A stretch of 64,000 nucleotides of DNA from Candidatus Latescibacterota bacterium (GCA_022826515.1 JAJDUT010000009.1:1-64000); one strand, 5' to 3'; counted from the first letter of the stretch, positions 33,697-42,793 are shown. The notes: a model not told the origin generated them from the sequence alone. Made by a program: numbers and translations.

Positions 33697-35521
33697 GATC
33701 CGGGCTGTTGAGATGGGCGAGCAAGGCGTCGGCCTGTTTGCGGCTGAAGCCGGGGAGGGCGGCGATTTCCTCGGCCGGCGTGGCGGCGATGCGCTTGACC
33801 GAGCCGAAGGCGACCAACAGGGCCTTGCGCTTTTGTGGGCCAATGCCGGGGATGTGGTCCAAGGTGGAGCTGAGCGCATTCTTGGCGCGTTGCTGGCGGT
33901 GGTTTTTGAGCGCGAAGCGGTGGGCTTCGTCGCGCAGCATCTGCAACAGGCGCAGGCTGGCCGAGGTCTTGGGCAGCAGCAGGGGATCGCGCTGGCCCGG
34001 CAGGATGACTTCCTCGAAGCGCTTGGCGAGGCCGACGACAGGTTGGTCTGCAATGTCTAGCTCGCCCAAGGCGGCGACTGCGCTGGCAAGTTGGCCCGGC
34101 CCGCCGTCGATGAGCAGCAAGTCGGGCCGCGGCTCGTTGCGCTCGGCTAGGCCGCGGAAGCGGCGATATACTACTTGGTGGATGGCGGCGTAGTCGTCGG
34201 GCTGGGCGAGGTCGCGGATTTTGAAGTAGCGGTACTGGCTGCGCTTGGCCCGGCCGTCGATAAAGCAGACCACTGAGCCGACTGGGTGCTCGCCTTGGAA
34301 GGTGGAGATGTCGATGCCTTCGATATGGCGAGGCGGAGCCGCTAGCTGCAAGTCGCGCTGGAGGGCATAGACCGATTGGGGGATGCGGTCGCGCTTTAGC
34401 TCGCGCTTGAGCTGGCGTTCGGTGAGCATTTGGGCGGCGTTTTTGGTGGCCATGTCGAGCATCTGCGCCTTGGCACCGCGCTGGGGGGTGGCCAATTCGA
34501 CCTTGCCGTCGGCTTTTTGCGACAGCCAAGTGGCTACCTCGTCGGCGTCTGCTAGCTGGGCTGGCAGGTGGATCTCGGGCGGAACGAAGTCGTTTTGCAG
34601 GTAGAATTGCCGCGCAAAAGCCGAGAGGATTTCCCCGTCTGAGGATTCCATAACTCCGCCGAGGAAGTGGTGCTTTTTGCCGAGCAGGCGGCCCTCGCGG
34701 ATTTCGAGGACGCTGCAACAGGCTTCGTCGTCGCTGCGGGCCATGCCGAAAACGTCGCGGTCAACCAACTCGTCAAGGACGACTTTTTGGCGGGCGCGCA
34801 TGGATTCTAGGGCTTGGATCTGGTCGCGGAAGCGGGCTGCTTTTTCGTAGCGCATGTCTTCGGCGGCCTCGGTCATGCGCTTTTGCAGTTCGCGGATCAC
34901 TTCGGCGTTCTGGCCGCGCAAGAAGCGCACGGCCCGCTCGACGGTTTTGCGGTAGTCGTCAGCCGAGACGAGGTTTTCGCAGGGGCCTTCGCAGCGCTTG
35001 ATGTGGTATTCGAGGCATAGCGGCACCTTGTCTGAGGGCAACTCGGCGTTGCAGGAGCGGATGGGGAAGACCTTGCGCAGCATGTCGAGGGTGGTGTGCA
35101 TGGCGCGGACATTGCTGTACGGGCCGAGATAGCGCGAGCCGTCGCGGACTACGTCTCGGGTGGCGAAGATGCGGGGGAAAGGCTCGGCCGTGATGCGGAT
35201 GTAGGGATATTTCTTGTCGTCTTTGAGTAGGATGTTGTAGCGCGGTTTGTGGGTGCGGATTTGGGTGGCTTCGAGGATGAGGGCTTCCCGCTCGTTGCCC
35301 GTTACGATGTAGTCAATGTCGGCGATGTTGCGGACTAGGGCTTTGAACTGACGCCGGCCATCGCCGCCCGACGTGCGAAAGTACGAGCGCACCCGGTCGC
35401 GCAGGCTTTTGGCCTTGCCGATGTAGATGATCTGCCCGTCGCGCCTTTTCATAATATAGACGCCGGATTCGTTGGGCAGGGCGTCGAGTTTGAGACGCAG
35501 ATCTTCGGAGAGGTTCTTCAT
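33671..35521 (-). CDS. uvrC: UvrABC excinuclease subunit C
   Basis: A 616-residue nuclease. It has an N-terminal GIY-YIG domain (SGVYIMKRRDGQIIYIGKAKSLRDRVRSYF region), a Cys-rich block (CLEYHIKRCEGPCENL), a UvrB-binding coiled coil (MRYEKAARFRDQIQAL), the RNase H-like 5'-incision domain (IEGIDISTFQGEHPVGSVV, LLLIDGGPGQL) and a C-terminal helix-hairpin-helix pair (IPGIGPQKRKALL, LPGFSRKQADALL). It makes both incisions in nucleotide excision repair. The ATG at 35521 gives the usual N-terminus; a TTG at 35551 is unlikely. It heads the xer-ABC-ecfT-truA run. Confidence 0.95.
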   Translation of the reverse strand: MKNLSEDLRLKLDALPNESGVYIMKRRDGQIIYIGKAKSLRDRVRSYFRTSGGDGRRQFKALVRNIADIDYIVTGNEREALILEATQIRTHKPRYNILLKDDKKYPYIRITAEPFPRIFATRDVVRDGSRYLGPYSNVRAMHTTLDMLRKVFPIRSCNAELPSDKVPLCLEYHIKRCEGPCENLVSADDYRKTVERAVRFLRGQNAEVIRELQKRMTEAAEDMRYEKAARFRDQIQALESMRARQKVVLDELVDRDVFGMARSDDEACCSVLEIREGRLLGKKHHFLGGVMESSDGEILSAFARQFYLQNDFVPPEIHLPAQLADADEVATWLSQKADGKVELATPQRGAKAQMLDMATKNAAQMLTERQLKRELKRDRIPQSVYALQRDLQLAAPPRHIEGIDISTFQGEHPVGSVVCFIDGRAKRSQYRYFKIRDLAQPDDYAAIHQVVYRRFRGLAERNEPRPDLLLIDGGPGQLASAVAALGELDIADQPVVGLAKRFEEVILPGQRDPLLLPKTSASLRLLQMLRDEAHRFALKNHRQQRAKNALSSTLDHIPGIGPQKRKALLVAFGSVKRIAATPAEEIAALPGFSRKQADALLAHLNSPDHGPPKIDS

Positions 35522-35608
35522 TAGAAAGGGATACGGGTTGACATATTGCAACGAGGATATGCGTTTTGTCTAGTCGCGTCAAGACGGGCGAGAGACGCGG
35601 CTTGGTAG

Positions 35609-37708
35609 CTACTTGAGCAAGAGGAGTCGCCGGGTTTGCTCGCCGTCGGGATAGTGAAGACGCACGAGATAGACGCCCGCCGCCAACGCCGTGCCGCGCC
35701 GGTCGCGGGCGTCCCAGCGGACTTGGTAGAAGTCGGCAGCTTGGAACTGATCCACGAGCGTGCGCACGGGTTGGCCTAAAATATTGTAGATCGTCAGCCG
35801 CACTGGGCCGGGGGAGGCGAGGTGGTAGGCGATTTGGGTGCCGGCGTTGAAGGGGTTGGGATAATTGGGGGATAGGCTGCTGGTGGCAGGTGTTGCCGAT
35901 GGGGTAGCGGGCGTTGAGACCGAGGTTGGGTGGGAGATGTCTAAGGCGATATCCGTTGGACCACCTGTACGGGTCGTTGTCGTCCATATATCCTCGACGT
36001 TAGAGCCGTCTAAGTTGGACCGGAAGAAGTCCACCAGATCTTCATACTCCCTCGTAGGGACGTCATGCAGACTCGACCAGTATATTTTGTTTCCAATTAG
36101 ATCCAGGGCGAAGGCTGTGTAGCGATCCCAAGAAGGATCATTAGTGGCGATCTCTTCGACATTGGAGCCATCTAAGTCCGCCCGCTGCATCGCCCCCCCG
36201 TATTTGTCTGTCCAGTATATCTTGCCCGCCAGTACATCGAGAGCCATTGTTCCCACACTAGGGGAACCCGTTAGTCTCGAGATGAGGATCTCTTCGACAT
36301 TGGACCCGTCCAAGTCCGCTCGCTGAATGGTGTGCTCCCGTATCTCTCCTAGGAAGCTCTCCCTCCAGTATATCTTACCCCGAATTGTGTCGAGGGCAAT
36401 ATCCTCAAGATAGCTCAAGCCGGTGAGGACATCTTTGACGTTGGAGCCGTCCCAGTTAGCCGTCTGAATTTTCCCTGTTTCTGGTTTCACCCAAACCCGT
36501 TTCCCTGTTTCCGAGTACCCCCAGTATTCCCCTGGTCCTGCGTCCGCCCAGTAGATCTTGTCTCCATCTAGCAAGGCAATTCCCTTGGGACGATTTAATC
36601 CGGTGATCAGGACTTCGAGGTTTCGGCCGTTTAGGTCGGCCCGCTGGATCGTCCCCTTCACCACGTCGGTCCAGTACATCTTGTCTGAGTACAGGGCAAT
36701 GCCGTGTGGTTCTCTCACTATTGGATCGAAGAGGACTTCGAGGTTTCGGCCGTTCAGGTCGGCCCGCTGGATCGTCCCCGGCCCCGAGTCCGTCCAATAA
36801 ATTTTGTCCCCGTTCACGTCGAGGGCGATGCCTGTTCGGGGTCCCGAGTTGATGTAGTGGACGTCGTCCTCTAAGTCGAAGAGGTGTTCGACGTTTTGGC
36901 CATCGAGATCAGCTCGCTGAATCGTCTGCGTGACTGGATTGGTCCAGTAAACCTTGCCTCCGTCCATGTCGAGGGTGATTTCTTCGGGGTAGCCATCTGA
37001 TACGGTGAGGACTTCTTCGATGTTTTGTCCGTTGAGGTCGGCGCGCTGGATCGTCCCCGCGTCTGTCCAGTAAATTTTGCCCCCGTCCACGTCGAGGGCA
37101 ATACCCATAGGAAAGCCTGATCGGATATAGTCATATTCGACGTTTTGTCCGTCGAGGTCGGCCCGTAAAATTCCCTCAAAAGCGAAGTCCGTCCAGTACA
37201 CTTTGCCCCGGACCAAATCCAGAGCAATGTCCCATGGGGACCCTCCTTCAAAGAGGTCTTCGCTATTGGAGCCGTCTAGGTTTGTCCACGCAACAATACC
37301 TGAATGAGAGCCTCCATCGTTCGTCCAGTAAATTTTGCCCCTGTCCACGTCGAGCGCGATGTTTGTTGCCCCTACTATATAGTCATCGTCCATGAAGAGT
37401 TTGGTGTCTGAACCATCTAGGTCAGACCAATAGATGCCTCCTCCCGTCCACTTATCTGTCCAGTACATCTTGCCTCCCAATACATCGAGCGCGATGTCGG
37501 CCGGATACCTCAATTCTGGCTTGATGAGTTGTTCGACATTGGTGCCGTTGAGGCTGGACCGATGGATGCCTCTTTGTGGGTTCGCCCAGTAGATTTGGCC
37601 CTCTTCGACCGGCGGCTGACCGTGGCCGGTGCCTTGCCCGACGAGGGCCAACCACGCCATTGCGAACAACAACGCAGTGATTTTTCGACTGGCAATTGAG
37701 TGTATCAT
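35609..37708 (-). CDS. Secreted YWTD (LDL-receptor class B) beta-propeller protein with FlgD-like tail
   Basis: A 699-residue protein with GGAGA before its ATG and a signal peptide ending near QGTGHGQ. About fourteen copies of a 40-residue unit follow (GKIYWTD...IQRADLDGQNVE...GIALDV), the YWTD beta-propeller repeat of LDL-receptor class B domains; this many copies would make two six-bladed propellers. The C-terminal 85 residues are a FlgD-like domain (NYPNPFNAGTQIAYHL, IYNILGQPVRTL, VRWDARDRRG, ending RLLLLK). It probably acts on the cell surface in binding. It lies 27 bp downstream of the rlmI-like gene. Confidence 0.85.
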   Translation of the reverse strand: MIHSIASRKITALLFAMAWLALVGQGTGHGQPPVEEGQIYWANPQRGIHRSSLNGTNVEQLIKPELRYPADIALDVLGGKMYWTDKWTGGGIYWSDLDGSDTKLFMDDDYIVGATNIALDVDRGKIYWTNDGGSHSGIVAWTNLDGSNSEDLFEGGSPWDIALDLVRGKVYWTDFAFEGILRADLDGQNVEYDYIRSGFPMGIALDVDGGKIYWTDAGTIQRADLNGQNIEEVLTVSDGYPEEITLDMDGGKVYWTNPVTQTIQRADLDGQNVEHLFDLEDDVHYINSGPRTGIALDVNGDKIYWTDSGPGTIQRADLNGRNLEVLFDPIVREPHGIALYSDKMYWTDVVKGTIQRADLNGRNLEVLITGLNRPKGIALLDGDKIYWADAGPGEYWGYSETGKRVWVKPETGKIQTANWDGSNVKDVLTGLSYLEDIALDTIRGKIYWRESFLGEIREHTIQRADLDGSNVEEILISRLTGSPSVGTMALDVLAGKIYWTDKYGGAMQRADLDGSNVEEIATNDPSWDRYTAFALDLIGNKIYWSSLHDVPTREYEDLVDFFRSNLDGSNVEDIWTTTTRTGGPTDIALDISHPTSVSTPATPSATPATSSLSPNYPNPFNAGTQIAYHLASPGPVRLTIYNILGQPVRTLVDQFQAADFYQVRWDARDRRGTALAAGVYLVRLHYPDGEQTRRLLLLK

Positions 37709-37735
37709 AGGTAAGTCTCCTTTCGCCCGGCAGCA

Positions 37736-38947
37736 TCAAGAAAGGCGATGGACGCGGGCGAAGATGCACTTGAGGTAGCGTCCGTCGGGGAAGGCTGGGT
37801 CTATGGGATGGTCGGCTGGGTGCAGGTTGTAGGCGAGGATGCGGGTGCGGACTCGGGCACCAGCGGCGGCGCGGCGGACGATTTGGAAGAAGTCCTCTTG
37901 GGAAATTCGCGACGAGCACGAGGCGGTTACCAACAGCCCGCCGTCGGCTATGAGGCGGAAGGCGTTGCGATTGAGTTTGGTATAGACGCCCATGGCTTGT
38001 TTGTACTGGCTGCGTTTGCGCATCAGCGAGGGCGGGTCGCAGACGACGATGTCGTAGCGGGGGCCGCGGTTGGCTAGCTCGTCCACGAAGGAAAAGACAT
38101 CGGCGATCAACAGATCGGAATGGGAGCCTTGGGGGCGGTTGGCGGCGAGGGTGCGGCGGGCGGCGGGCACGACTTGGGGCGATATATCGACGTCGAGCGT
38201 GCGGGATGCGCCGCCTTTGAGGGCGTGGGCGGAGAAGCCGCTCGAATAGGAAAAGAGGTTGAGTACGCGCTGGCCGCGGGCGAGTTGCTGGAGGTAGAAG
38301 CGGTTGGTGCGCTGGTCGAGGAAAAAGCCGGTCTTCTGGCCGCGATAGAGGTCGGCGTAGAGGCGCGTGCCGAGCTCTTCGATTTCGACGAATTCGGGTG
38401 GAGCTTCGCCTGCTAGTAGGCCGGTGGGACGGTCGTCCAGCCCCTCGGCGCGGCGGGTGCCCACATCGCTGCGTTCGTACATGCTGCGGGGGGCGAGCAG
38501 GGATTGGAGCGCGTCGAGGATGGTGGAACGTTGTTTTTCCATGCCGGCGGTGTGGCATTGCACCACTAGGTAGCCGGCGTAGTCGTCGGCTATTAGGCCG
38601 GGCAGGCCGTCGCTTTCGCCGTGGACTAGGCGCATGGCGTTGGTATGGGCGGACAGGCCGGCGCTGCGGCGGAGGGCGATGGCTTGGGCGATGCGCTCTG
38701 TGAAGAAGGCCGCGTCGATGGGTCGGTTGGGGTCTTGGGTGAGACTGCGCACGCGGATCAGCGAGCGCCGATTGTAGAATCCGCGACAGACGAAGCGCTC
38801 ATGTGCGTCAAAGACATCGACAATATCGCCGGTGTCGGCGTCTTGGGGAGGGCGTTCGACCGCGCCGGAGAAGACCCAGGGGTGGCCGTTGCGCACGGTG
38901 CGCTCGCTGTTGGGGCGTAGGTAGAGGGGTGGGTAGTGGGGGGGCAT
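37736..38947 (-). CDS. Class I SAM-dependent rRNA methyltransferase, RlmI-like
   Basis: A 403-residue protein with an N-terminal PUA domain (LRPNSERTVRNGHPWVFSGAV), the central RlmI-like domain (MRLVHGESDGLPGLIADDYAGYLV), and a Rossmann methyltransferase (VLNLFSYSSGFSAHALKGGA, VDISPQ) with the DPPSLMRK catalytic loop of 23S rRNA m5C methyltransferases. The start ATG at 38947 gives family-normal length; the longer frame runs into the SDR gene. The YWTD gene follows on the same strand. Confidence 0.88.
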   Translation of the reverse strand: MPPHYPPLYLRPNSERTVRNGHPWVFSGAVERPPQDADTGDIVDVFDAHERFVCRGFYNRRSLIRVRSLTQDPNRPIDAAFFTERIAQAIALRRSAGLSAHTNAMRLVHGESDGLPGLIADDYAGYLVVQCHTAGMEKQRSTILDALQSLLAPRSMYERSDVGTRRAEGLDDRPTGLLAGEAPPEFVEIEELGTRLYADLYRGQKTGFFLDQRTNRFYLQQLARGQRVLNLFSYSSGFSAHALKGGASRTLDVDISPQVVPAARRTLAANRPQGSHSDLLIADVFSFVDELANRGPRYDIVVCDPPSLMRKRSQYKQAMGVYTKLNRNAFRLIADGGLLVTASCSSRISQEDFFQIVRRAAAGARVRTRILAYNLHPADHPIDPAFPDGRYLKCIFARVHRLS

Positions 38948-38996
38948 GTTCTTTTTGCTATGCGAGGGCCGGTGGAGTATGGGACCGACCGCACCC

Positions 38997-39722
38997 CTAA
39001 TTCCAGCTTGGGATCGGGGTCTGAAGCGGATCGTCGATCCAGAGAAAGCGCCCGTTGACATCGCTCTCGATGATGTCGATCACGAGCTGGGCCGCCTTCT
39101 CCGGCGGATCCCCGCCCGTTTGCTCCACCCACGCCACCCAGTCGTGGTAGCCGCTTTCGCTGACGGTGTCCATCTTGTCGCGGATATCCGCCCACATCGC
39201 GGTTTTGACGTCGCCGGGATGGATGACGTTCGCCGTGACGCCCGTTCCTTCCAGCTCGGCGGCAAGGTGGCGGGTGAACTGGTTGAGAGCGACCTTGGCC
39301 GTGCCGTAGGCGCTGTTCAGCCGTCCGGGTGTGTGCAGCGACGCCGCAGATGAAAGGTTCACGATCCGGCCCCAGCCTGCGCTTAGCATTCCGTCGAGGA
39401 ACGTGCGGGATACGAGATAGGGCCCGACCGCATCAATCATGAGTGTTTCGACCCATTCCTCGGGATCGCTGTCCTGTACGAGGGCGATCGGGCCGAAGAT
39501 CCCAGCGGCATTGACGAGAATGGTGGGTCGGCCGAGCTCGGCTTCGACCGCGGTTTTGAGGCGGTCAACATCGGCCGGGTTTGAGACATCCGCGGTGAAT
39601 TGCGCCGAGCGGCGCGCGACGGTTGCGACGGCAAGGCCGCGCGCTTCCAGCGCATCTGCGATTGCCCGTCCGACGCCGCGACTGGCTCCAGTGACGACTG
39701 CGACGTGCCCTTCGAGTTTCAC
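38997..39722 (-). CDS. Short-chain dehydrogenase/reductase (SDR)
   Basis: A 241-residue Rossmann oxidoreductase with VVTGASRGVGRAI (cofactor loop), NAAG, the active Ser in NLSSAAS and YGTAK (Tyr-x3-Lys). Its GTG start overlaps the PhyH stop by 4 bp, so the two are translationally coupled and belong to one unit that starts at the promoter near 40562-40590. It may oxidise or reduce the hydroxylated product of its neighbour; that is inferred. Confidence 0.88.
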   Translation of the reverse strand: MKLEGHVAVVTGASRGVGRAIADALEARGLAVATVARRSAQFTADVSNPADVDRLKTAVEAELGRPTILVNAAGIFGPIALVQDSDPEEWVETLMIDAVGPYLVSRTFLDGMLSAGWGRIVNLSSAASLHTPGRLNSAYGTAKVALNQFTRHLAAELEGTGVTANVIHPGDVKTAMWADIRDKMDTVSESGYHDWVAWVEQTGGDPPEKAAQLVIDIIESDVNGRFLWIDDPLQTPIPSWN

Positions 39723-40522
39723 GGGCCGGCCTCGGCGGGCACTATGGGATTGTCCGAGTCATTCAGGCGCTTGCGTTCACTGCCCCAGTTGGCGGCGCTG
39801 CCGTTCCAGTAGCGGGTGTCGGCGGGGCTGTACGAGAACAGGTAGGACCAGCGCGTCTTGTCGGTGGTGTTGTCCGGGCCGCCGTGGACGGTGTAGCCGT
39901 GGTGCACGGTGCAGTCGCCCGGCTGGTAGTGGAAGGGCGGCGAAAGCTCCAGCACGGACGTCAGATTCGGGAACTGCTTGAGCAGGTCGCCTTGGTCGTC
40001 CTTGAATACCGAACCGAGCGGTCCTTCGCGATGGGAGCGACTGACGAACCGCATGGCCCCCATATCGGGTGTGACTTCCGCCAGCGCCAGCCAGAACTGG
40101 AGCTCGCCGACTCGATCGGAGCCGTGCTCGGACGAGTCTTGGTGATAGGTGGACCCGGCTGCTCCGGGGGGCTTGTTTAGGAGAATATCCACGCGGTAGC
40201 GGAGCGGAACATCTACTCCCTTGAACCGCTTCCTGTTGACGAGACGCGTTGCGTTTTGCGCCATGCGCTCGCTGAACATGAACGAATGAAACGGCTCGGT
40301 CTCTTGATTCAGCGCTAGGCCGGCGCGTGGATTGCCGTGGCCAACCTCTTGGGCGTTGCGATCGACCCACTCCCGTCCGACGCGCAAAAGCTGTGCGGCG
40401 AACTCCGGCGCAACGAGCCGCGGCATCATAACCCAGCCGTATTCGTGGTAGAAGGCGACCTCCTCGTCTGTGACTTCCCGGACGATGGTTTCGATCTCGC
40501 GCTCTGTTATTGCTTGTTCCAT
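39719..40522 (-). CDS. Phytanoyl-CoA dioxygenase (PhyH) family oxygenase
   Basis: A 267-residue Fe(II)/2-oxoglutarate oxygenase with AGGAG before its ATG. The iron ligands are His127 and Asp129 (STYHQDSSEHG) and His213 (GYTVHGGPDN), with Arg224 (KTRWSYLF) for 2-oxoglutarate. Together with the SDR gene it forms one of three co-regulated transcripts in this cassette. The substrate is not evident; PhyH relatives act on lipids, ectoine, aminophosphonates and other metabolites. Confidence 0.86.
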   Translation of the reverse strand: MEQAITEREIETIVREVTDEEVAFYHEYGWVMMPRLVAPEFAAQLLRVGREWVDRNAQEVGHGNPRAGLALNQETEPFHSFMFSERMAQNATRLVNRKRFKGVDVPLRYRVDILLNKPPGAAGSTYHQDSSEHGSDRVGELQFWLALAEVTPDMGAMRFVSRSHREGPLGSVFKDDQGDLLKQFPNLTSVLELSPPFHYQPGDCTVHHGYTVHGGPDNTTDKTRWSYLFSYSPADTRYWNGSAANWGSERKRLNDSDNPIVPAEAGP

Positions 40523-40561
40523 TACTCGTGCTCCTATTGTGCTACTGTATGGTTCGGAACG

Positions 40562-40590
40562 ATAAGAAGGCTTTCTGGAGGCGTTGTCAA
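40562..40590 (-). promoter_or_regulatory. Promoter with shared operator for the PhyH-SDR unit
   Basis: On the minus strand TTGACA (40585-40590), a 17-bp spacer and TCTTAT (40562-40567) are followed by CGTTCCGAACC. The -35 hexamer overlaps the stop codon of the preceding hydrolase gene. The TTGACAAC, AAAGCC and TTATCGTTCCGAA blocks recur at two other promoters in this cassette. Confidence 0.7.
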
Positions 40591-41291
40591 GGGGCGGCGC
40601 TCAGCGCGGAACAGGCCTGGACGAACTCCGCCGACGTGGAGGTGTAGCCCACCACGTGTTCGAAATTCCGCAGCATGATCTTGCGCAGCCACCCCCCTTC
40701 CGGCAGGCTGTTGTCCACCGTATCCGGATACTCGGCCGAATGGGTGCAGTCCCGCAACATCACCACCCGATAGTTGTGTTCCACCGCGCCGACGCAGGTG
40801 AAGTACAGGCAGGACCGCTGCGAGAATCCCACGGCGATCAGGGTCTTGATGCCGTGACAGCGCAGGTGATAGTCGGTGTGAGTCTCGTGAAATCCCGACC
40901 ACTCCCGCTTGGGAAAGTCCGGCTCGTGGGCGAGGGGCTGAATCGACGGCGAGTAGTTCGGCTGTACCGGTCTGCGCTCCGGTGCTGGGCGGTCGGCGGC
41001 ATCTTCGTTGCCCCAGCGGGTGCCGTGGATCTCGCGCTTGATACTGCCCGGTTCGTCGCACAGGGAGAAGTCGTTGTGGATGAAGAACACGTGCATGCCG
41101 ACGGCGCGGGCGGCCTTCAGCGCAGGCGCAATGCCCTCCTCGACGCAGGGATTCCCCGCGCCGCAGTCCGAATCCACGATCATGAAGGCGGTGGTCTCCA
41201 ACGGCAGGTCGAGGTCGCCGAAACGATTTCCGTCGGGATTGTCGGGGCCGTAGCCGGAATACCATCGCACGGGAAGTTGAATCGTCGCCAT
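40587..41291 (-). CDS. Isochorismatase-like cysteine hydrolase
   Basis: A 234-residue alpha/beta hydrolase of the isochorismatase superfamily, with AGGAG upstream. The expected triad is Asp40 (FMIVDSD), Lys128 (FPKREWSGFHET) and Cys161 (GFSQRSCLYFTCVGA). Relatives include N-carbamoylsarcosine amidase, ureidoacrylate and nicotinamide amidases. The 45-residue stretch before the lysine is longer than usual and Pro-rich (RPAPERRPVQPNYSPS). It follows the aminotransferase gene by 21 bp and is probably co-transcribed with it. An amide- or imide-cleaving role is inferred. Confidence 0.83.
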   Translation of the reverse strand: MATIQLPVRWYSGYGPDNPDGNRFGDLDLPLETTAFMIVDSDCGAGNPCVEEGIAPALKAARAVGMHVFFIHNDFSLCDEPGSIKREIHGTRWGNEDAADRPAPERRPVQPNYSPSIQPLAHEPDFPKREWSGFHETHTDYHLRCHGIKTLIAVGFSQRSCLYFTCVGAVEHNYRVVMLRDCTHSAEYPDTVDNSLPEGGWLRKIMLRNFEHVVGYTSTSAEFVQACSALSAAP

Positions 41292-41312
41292 TTTGCATCT
41301 CCTTGTTCAGGA

Positions 41313-42635
41313 TCAGACTTGGTCGAGTGCGTCCTTGAGGCTTTGCTCGACGAGGTCGAAGAGCTCGTCAACTTGGGGCTTGTCGATGATGAGGGCGGGC
41401 ACGACGGCGAACCAACTCGGATCAACCCGCAGGATGACTCCGTTCTGCAGCGCCGTCTTCTTGAGCGCCCGGCCGAGCTCTGGGAACGGCGCGAGGCTCG
41501 ACGTATCCTTCACCAGTTCAACTCCTCTCAGCAACCCTTTGCCCCGCACCTCCCGCACGACGCCGAGCGATTTTAGGCCTTCGAGCTTGGCGGTGAGGTA
41601 GTTGCCCGTCTCGCGGGCGTGGGCATCGAGGCCGCGCTCCACGATCTCGTCCACCACGGCGATGCCGACCGCGCAGGCCAGTGGATGGCCAGCGTAGGTG
41701 TGGCCGTGGGCGAAATTCTCGCCTTGCTCGTAGAAGTACTCCCCCATCCCCTCGCGAGCCATTAGCGCGCCGAGGGGAATGGCGCCACTCGACAGCCCTT
41801 TGCTGCCGCAGATGATGTCGGGCGTCACCCCGAAGGTGTGGGCGGCAAACATCGCTCCCGTGCGACCGAAGCCGGTGATGATCTCGTCGTAGATGAGCAC
41901 GACGTTGTGGCGGTCGCAGGTGTCGCGGATGATTTGGAAGTACTCGTCCGTGGGCGTGATGATCCCCCCCGTATTCGACACCGGTTCGAGGATGATGCCG
42001 GCCACTGTCGCCGGGTCTTCGCTGATGATGACATCCTCGAACTGCTGTGCCGCGAACCGGTTGGCCTCGTCCCAGTCGCCGAAGCGGTCGCGGTAGTGCG
42101 TTGGGGGGAATACTTTGAGGAAGCCCGGTGGGGCTGGCTCGAATGGGGTTTTGCGCTCTCCCGTACCGCTGGCCGCCATGGCTCCCATGGTAGCGCCGTG
42201 GTAGGCTTGGTAGCGGCTGATGAACTTGTACTTGTGCGGATGGCCCGACTGCTTGAAATACTGGCGCGTGAACTTGATCGCCGCCTCCATAGACTCCGAG
42301 CCGCCGCTGAACGCTTTTACGTAGTTGAGATCGTCGGGCGTGACGCTGCCGAGCTTCTCGACAAAGTCGAGCGTCACGTCGGCCGTGCCGTGCATGGGCG
42401 GCGCGAAGGCGAGCTTGTCCCATTGAGCTCGCATGGCTTCTGCGATGCGCGGATGGCGGTGGCCGAGCAGGGTTGAGTAGATACCGCTGATGCCGTCGAA
42501 GTAGCGTTTCCCATCCGTATCCCAGTAGTAGAGTCCTTCCGCCCGCGACACGATGAGCGGATTGTGCATGAACTCGGCCGTCGCCTGGTAGTCGAGGAAG
42601 GTTCTTCTGAGCAGCTTTTCCTGTCGCGTGTTCAC
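41313..42635 (-). CDS. Class III pyridoxal-phosphate aminotransferase
   Basis: A 440-residue fold-type I enzyme from a GTG start with AGGAG at 8-nt spacing. The internal aldimine Lys279 lies in GSKGLSSGAIPLGA, and the Asp250 that binds the PLP nitrogen in LIYDEIITGFGRTG; SGGSESMEAAIK is the phosphate-binding region. Relatives include omega-amino-acid:pyruvate, taurine:pyruvate and alanine:glyoxylate aminotransferases, so the likely substrate is a terminal amine. It is divergent from the Gfo/Idh gene and shares its promoter architecture. Confidence 0.9.
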   Translation of the reverse strand: MNTRQEKLLRRTFLDYQATAEFMHNPLIVSRAEGLYYWDTDGKRYFDGISGIYSTLLGHRHPRIAEAMRAQWDKLAFAPPMHGTADVTLDFVEKLGSVTPDDLNYVKAFSGGSESMEAAIKFTRQYFKQSGHPHKYKFISRYQAYHGATMGAMAASGTGERKTPFEPAPPGFLKVFPPTHYRDRFGDWDEANRFAAQQFEDVIISEDPATVAGIILEPVSNTGGIITPTDEYFQIIRDTCDRHNVVLIYDEIITGFGRTGAMFAAHTFGVTPDIICGSKGLSSGAIPLGALMAREGMGEYFYEQGENFAHGHTYAGHPLACAVGIAVVDEIVERGLDAHARETGNYLTAKLEGLKSLGVVREVRGKGLLRGVELVKDTSSLAPFPELGRALKKTALQNGVILRVDPSWFAVVPALIIDKPQVDELFDLVEQSLKDALDQV

Positions 42636-42667
42636 GTTTATCGCTCCTTCTGTACGGATTCGGAACG

Positions 42668-42696
42668 ATAAGAAGCCTTTGCGGACGCGTTGTCAA
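42668..42696 (-). promoter_or_regulatory. Promoter with shared operator for the aminotransferase-hydrolase unit
   Basis: On the minus strand TTGACA (42691-42696), a 17-bp spacer and TCTTAT (42668-42673) are followed by CGTTCCGAATCC. The sequence is nearly the same as at 40562-40590 and, in opposite orientation, at 42706-42734. Confidence 0.72.
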
Positions 42697-42705
42697 GGGG
42701 CCGTA

Positions 42706-42734
42706 TTGACAACTCATCGGTAAAGGCACTTTAT
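42706..42734 (+). promoter_or_regulatory. Divergent promoter with shared operator for the Gfo/Idh/MocA gene
   Basis: TTGACA (42706-42711), a 17-bp spacer and CTTTAT (42729-42734) are followed by CGTTCCTAATCC. The -35 elements of the two divergent promoters are 9 bp apart, and the flanking TTATCGTTCC blocks form a long inverted repeat. Confidence 0.72.
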
Positions 42735-42793
42735 CGTTCCTAATCCGCACCATGTGGATGGAGGCGCGTGGTTGAGATACTAAAGGGGGAATG

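Noticed and set aside
33697..34053. Longer recombinase frame starting at 34053
   Set aside because: The extra residues overlap uvrC in another frame and have the Ser/Arg/Pro bias of a shadow; Xer length is normal from 33696.
37452..38558. 368-residue minus-strand frame over the rlmI-like gene
   Set aside because: It is out of frame with the conserved methyltransferase and has extreme Arg/Pro content.
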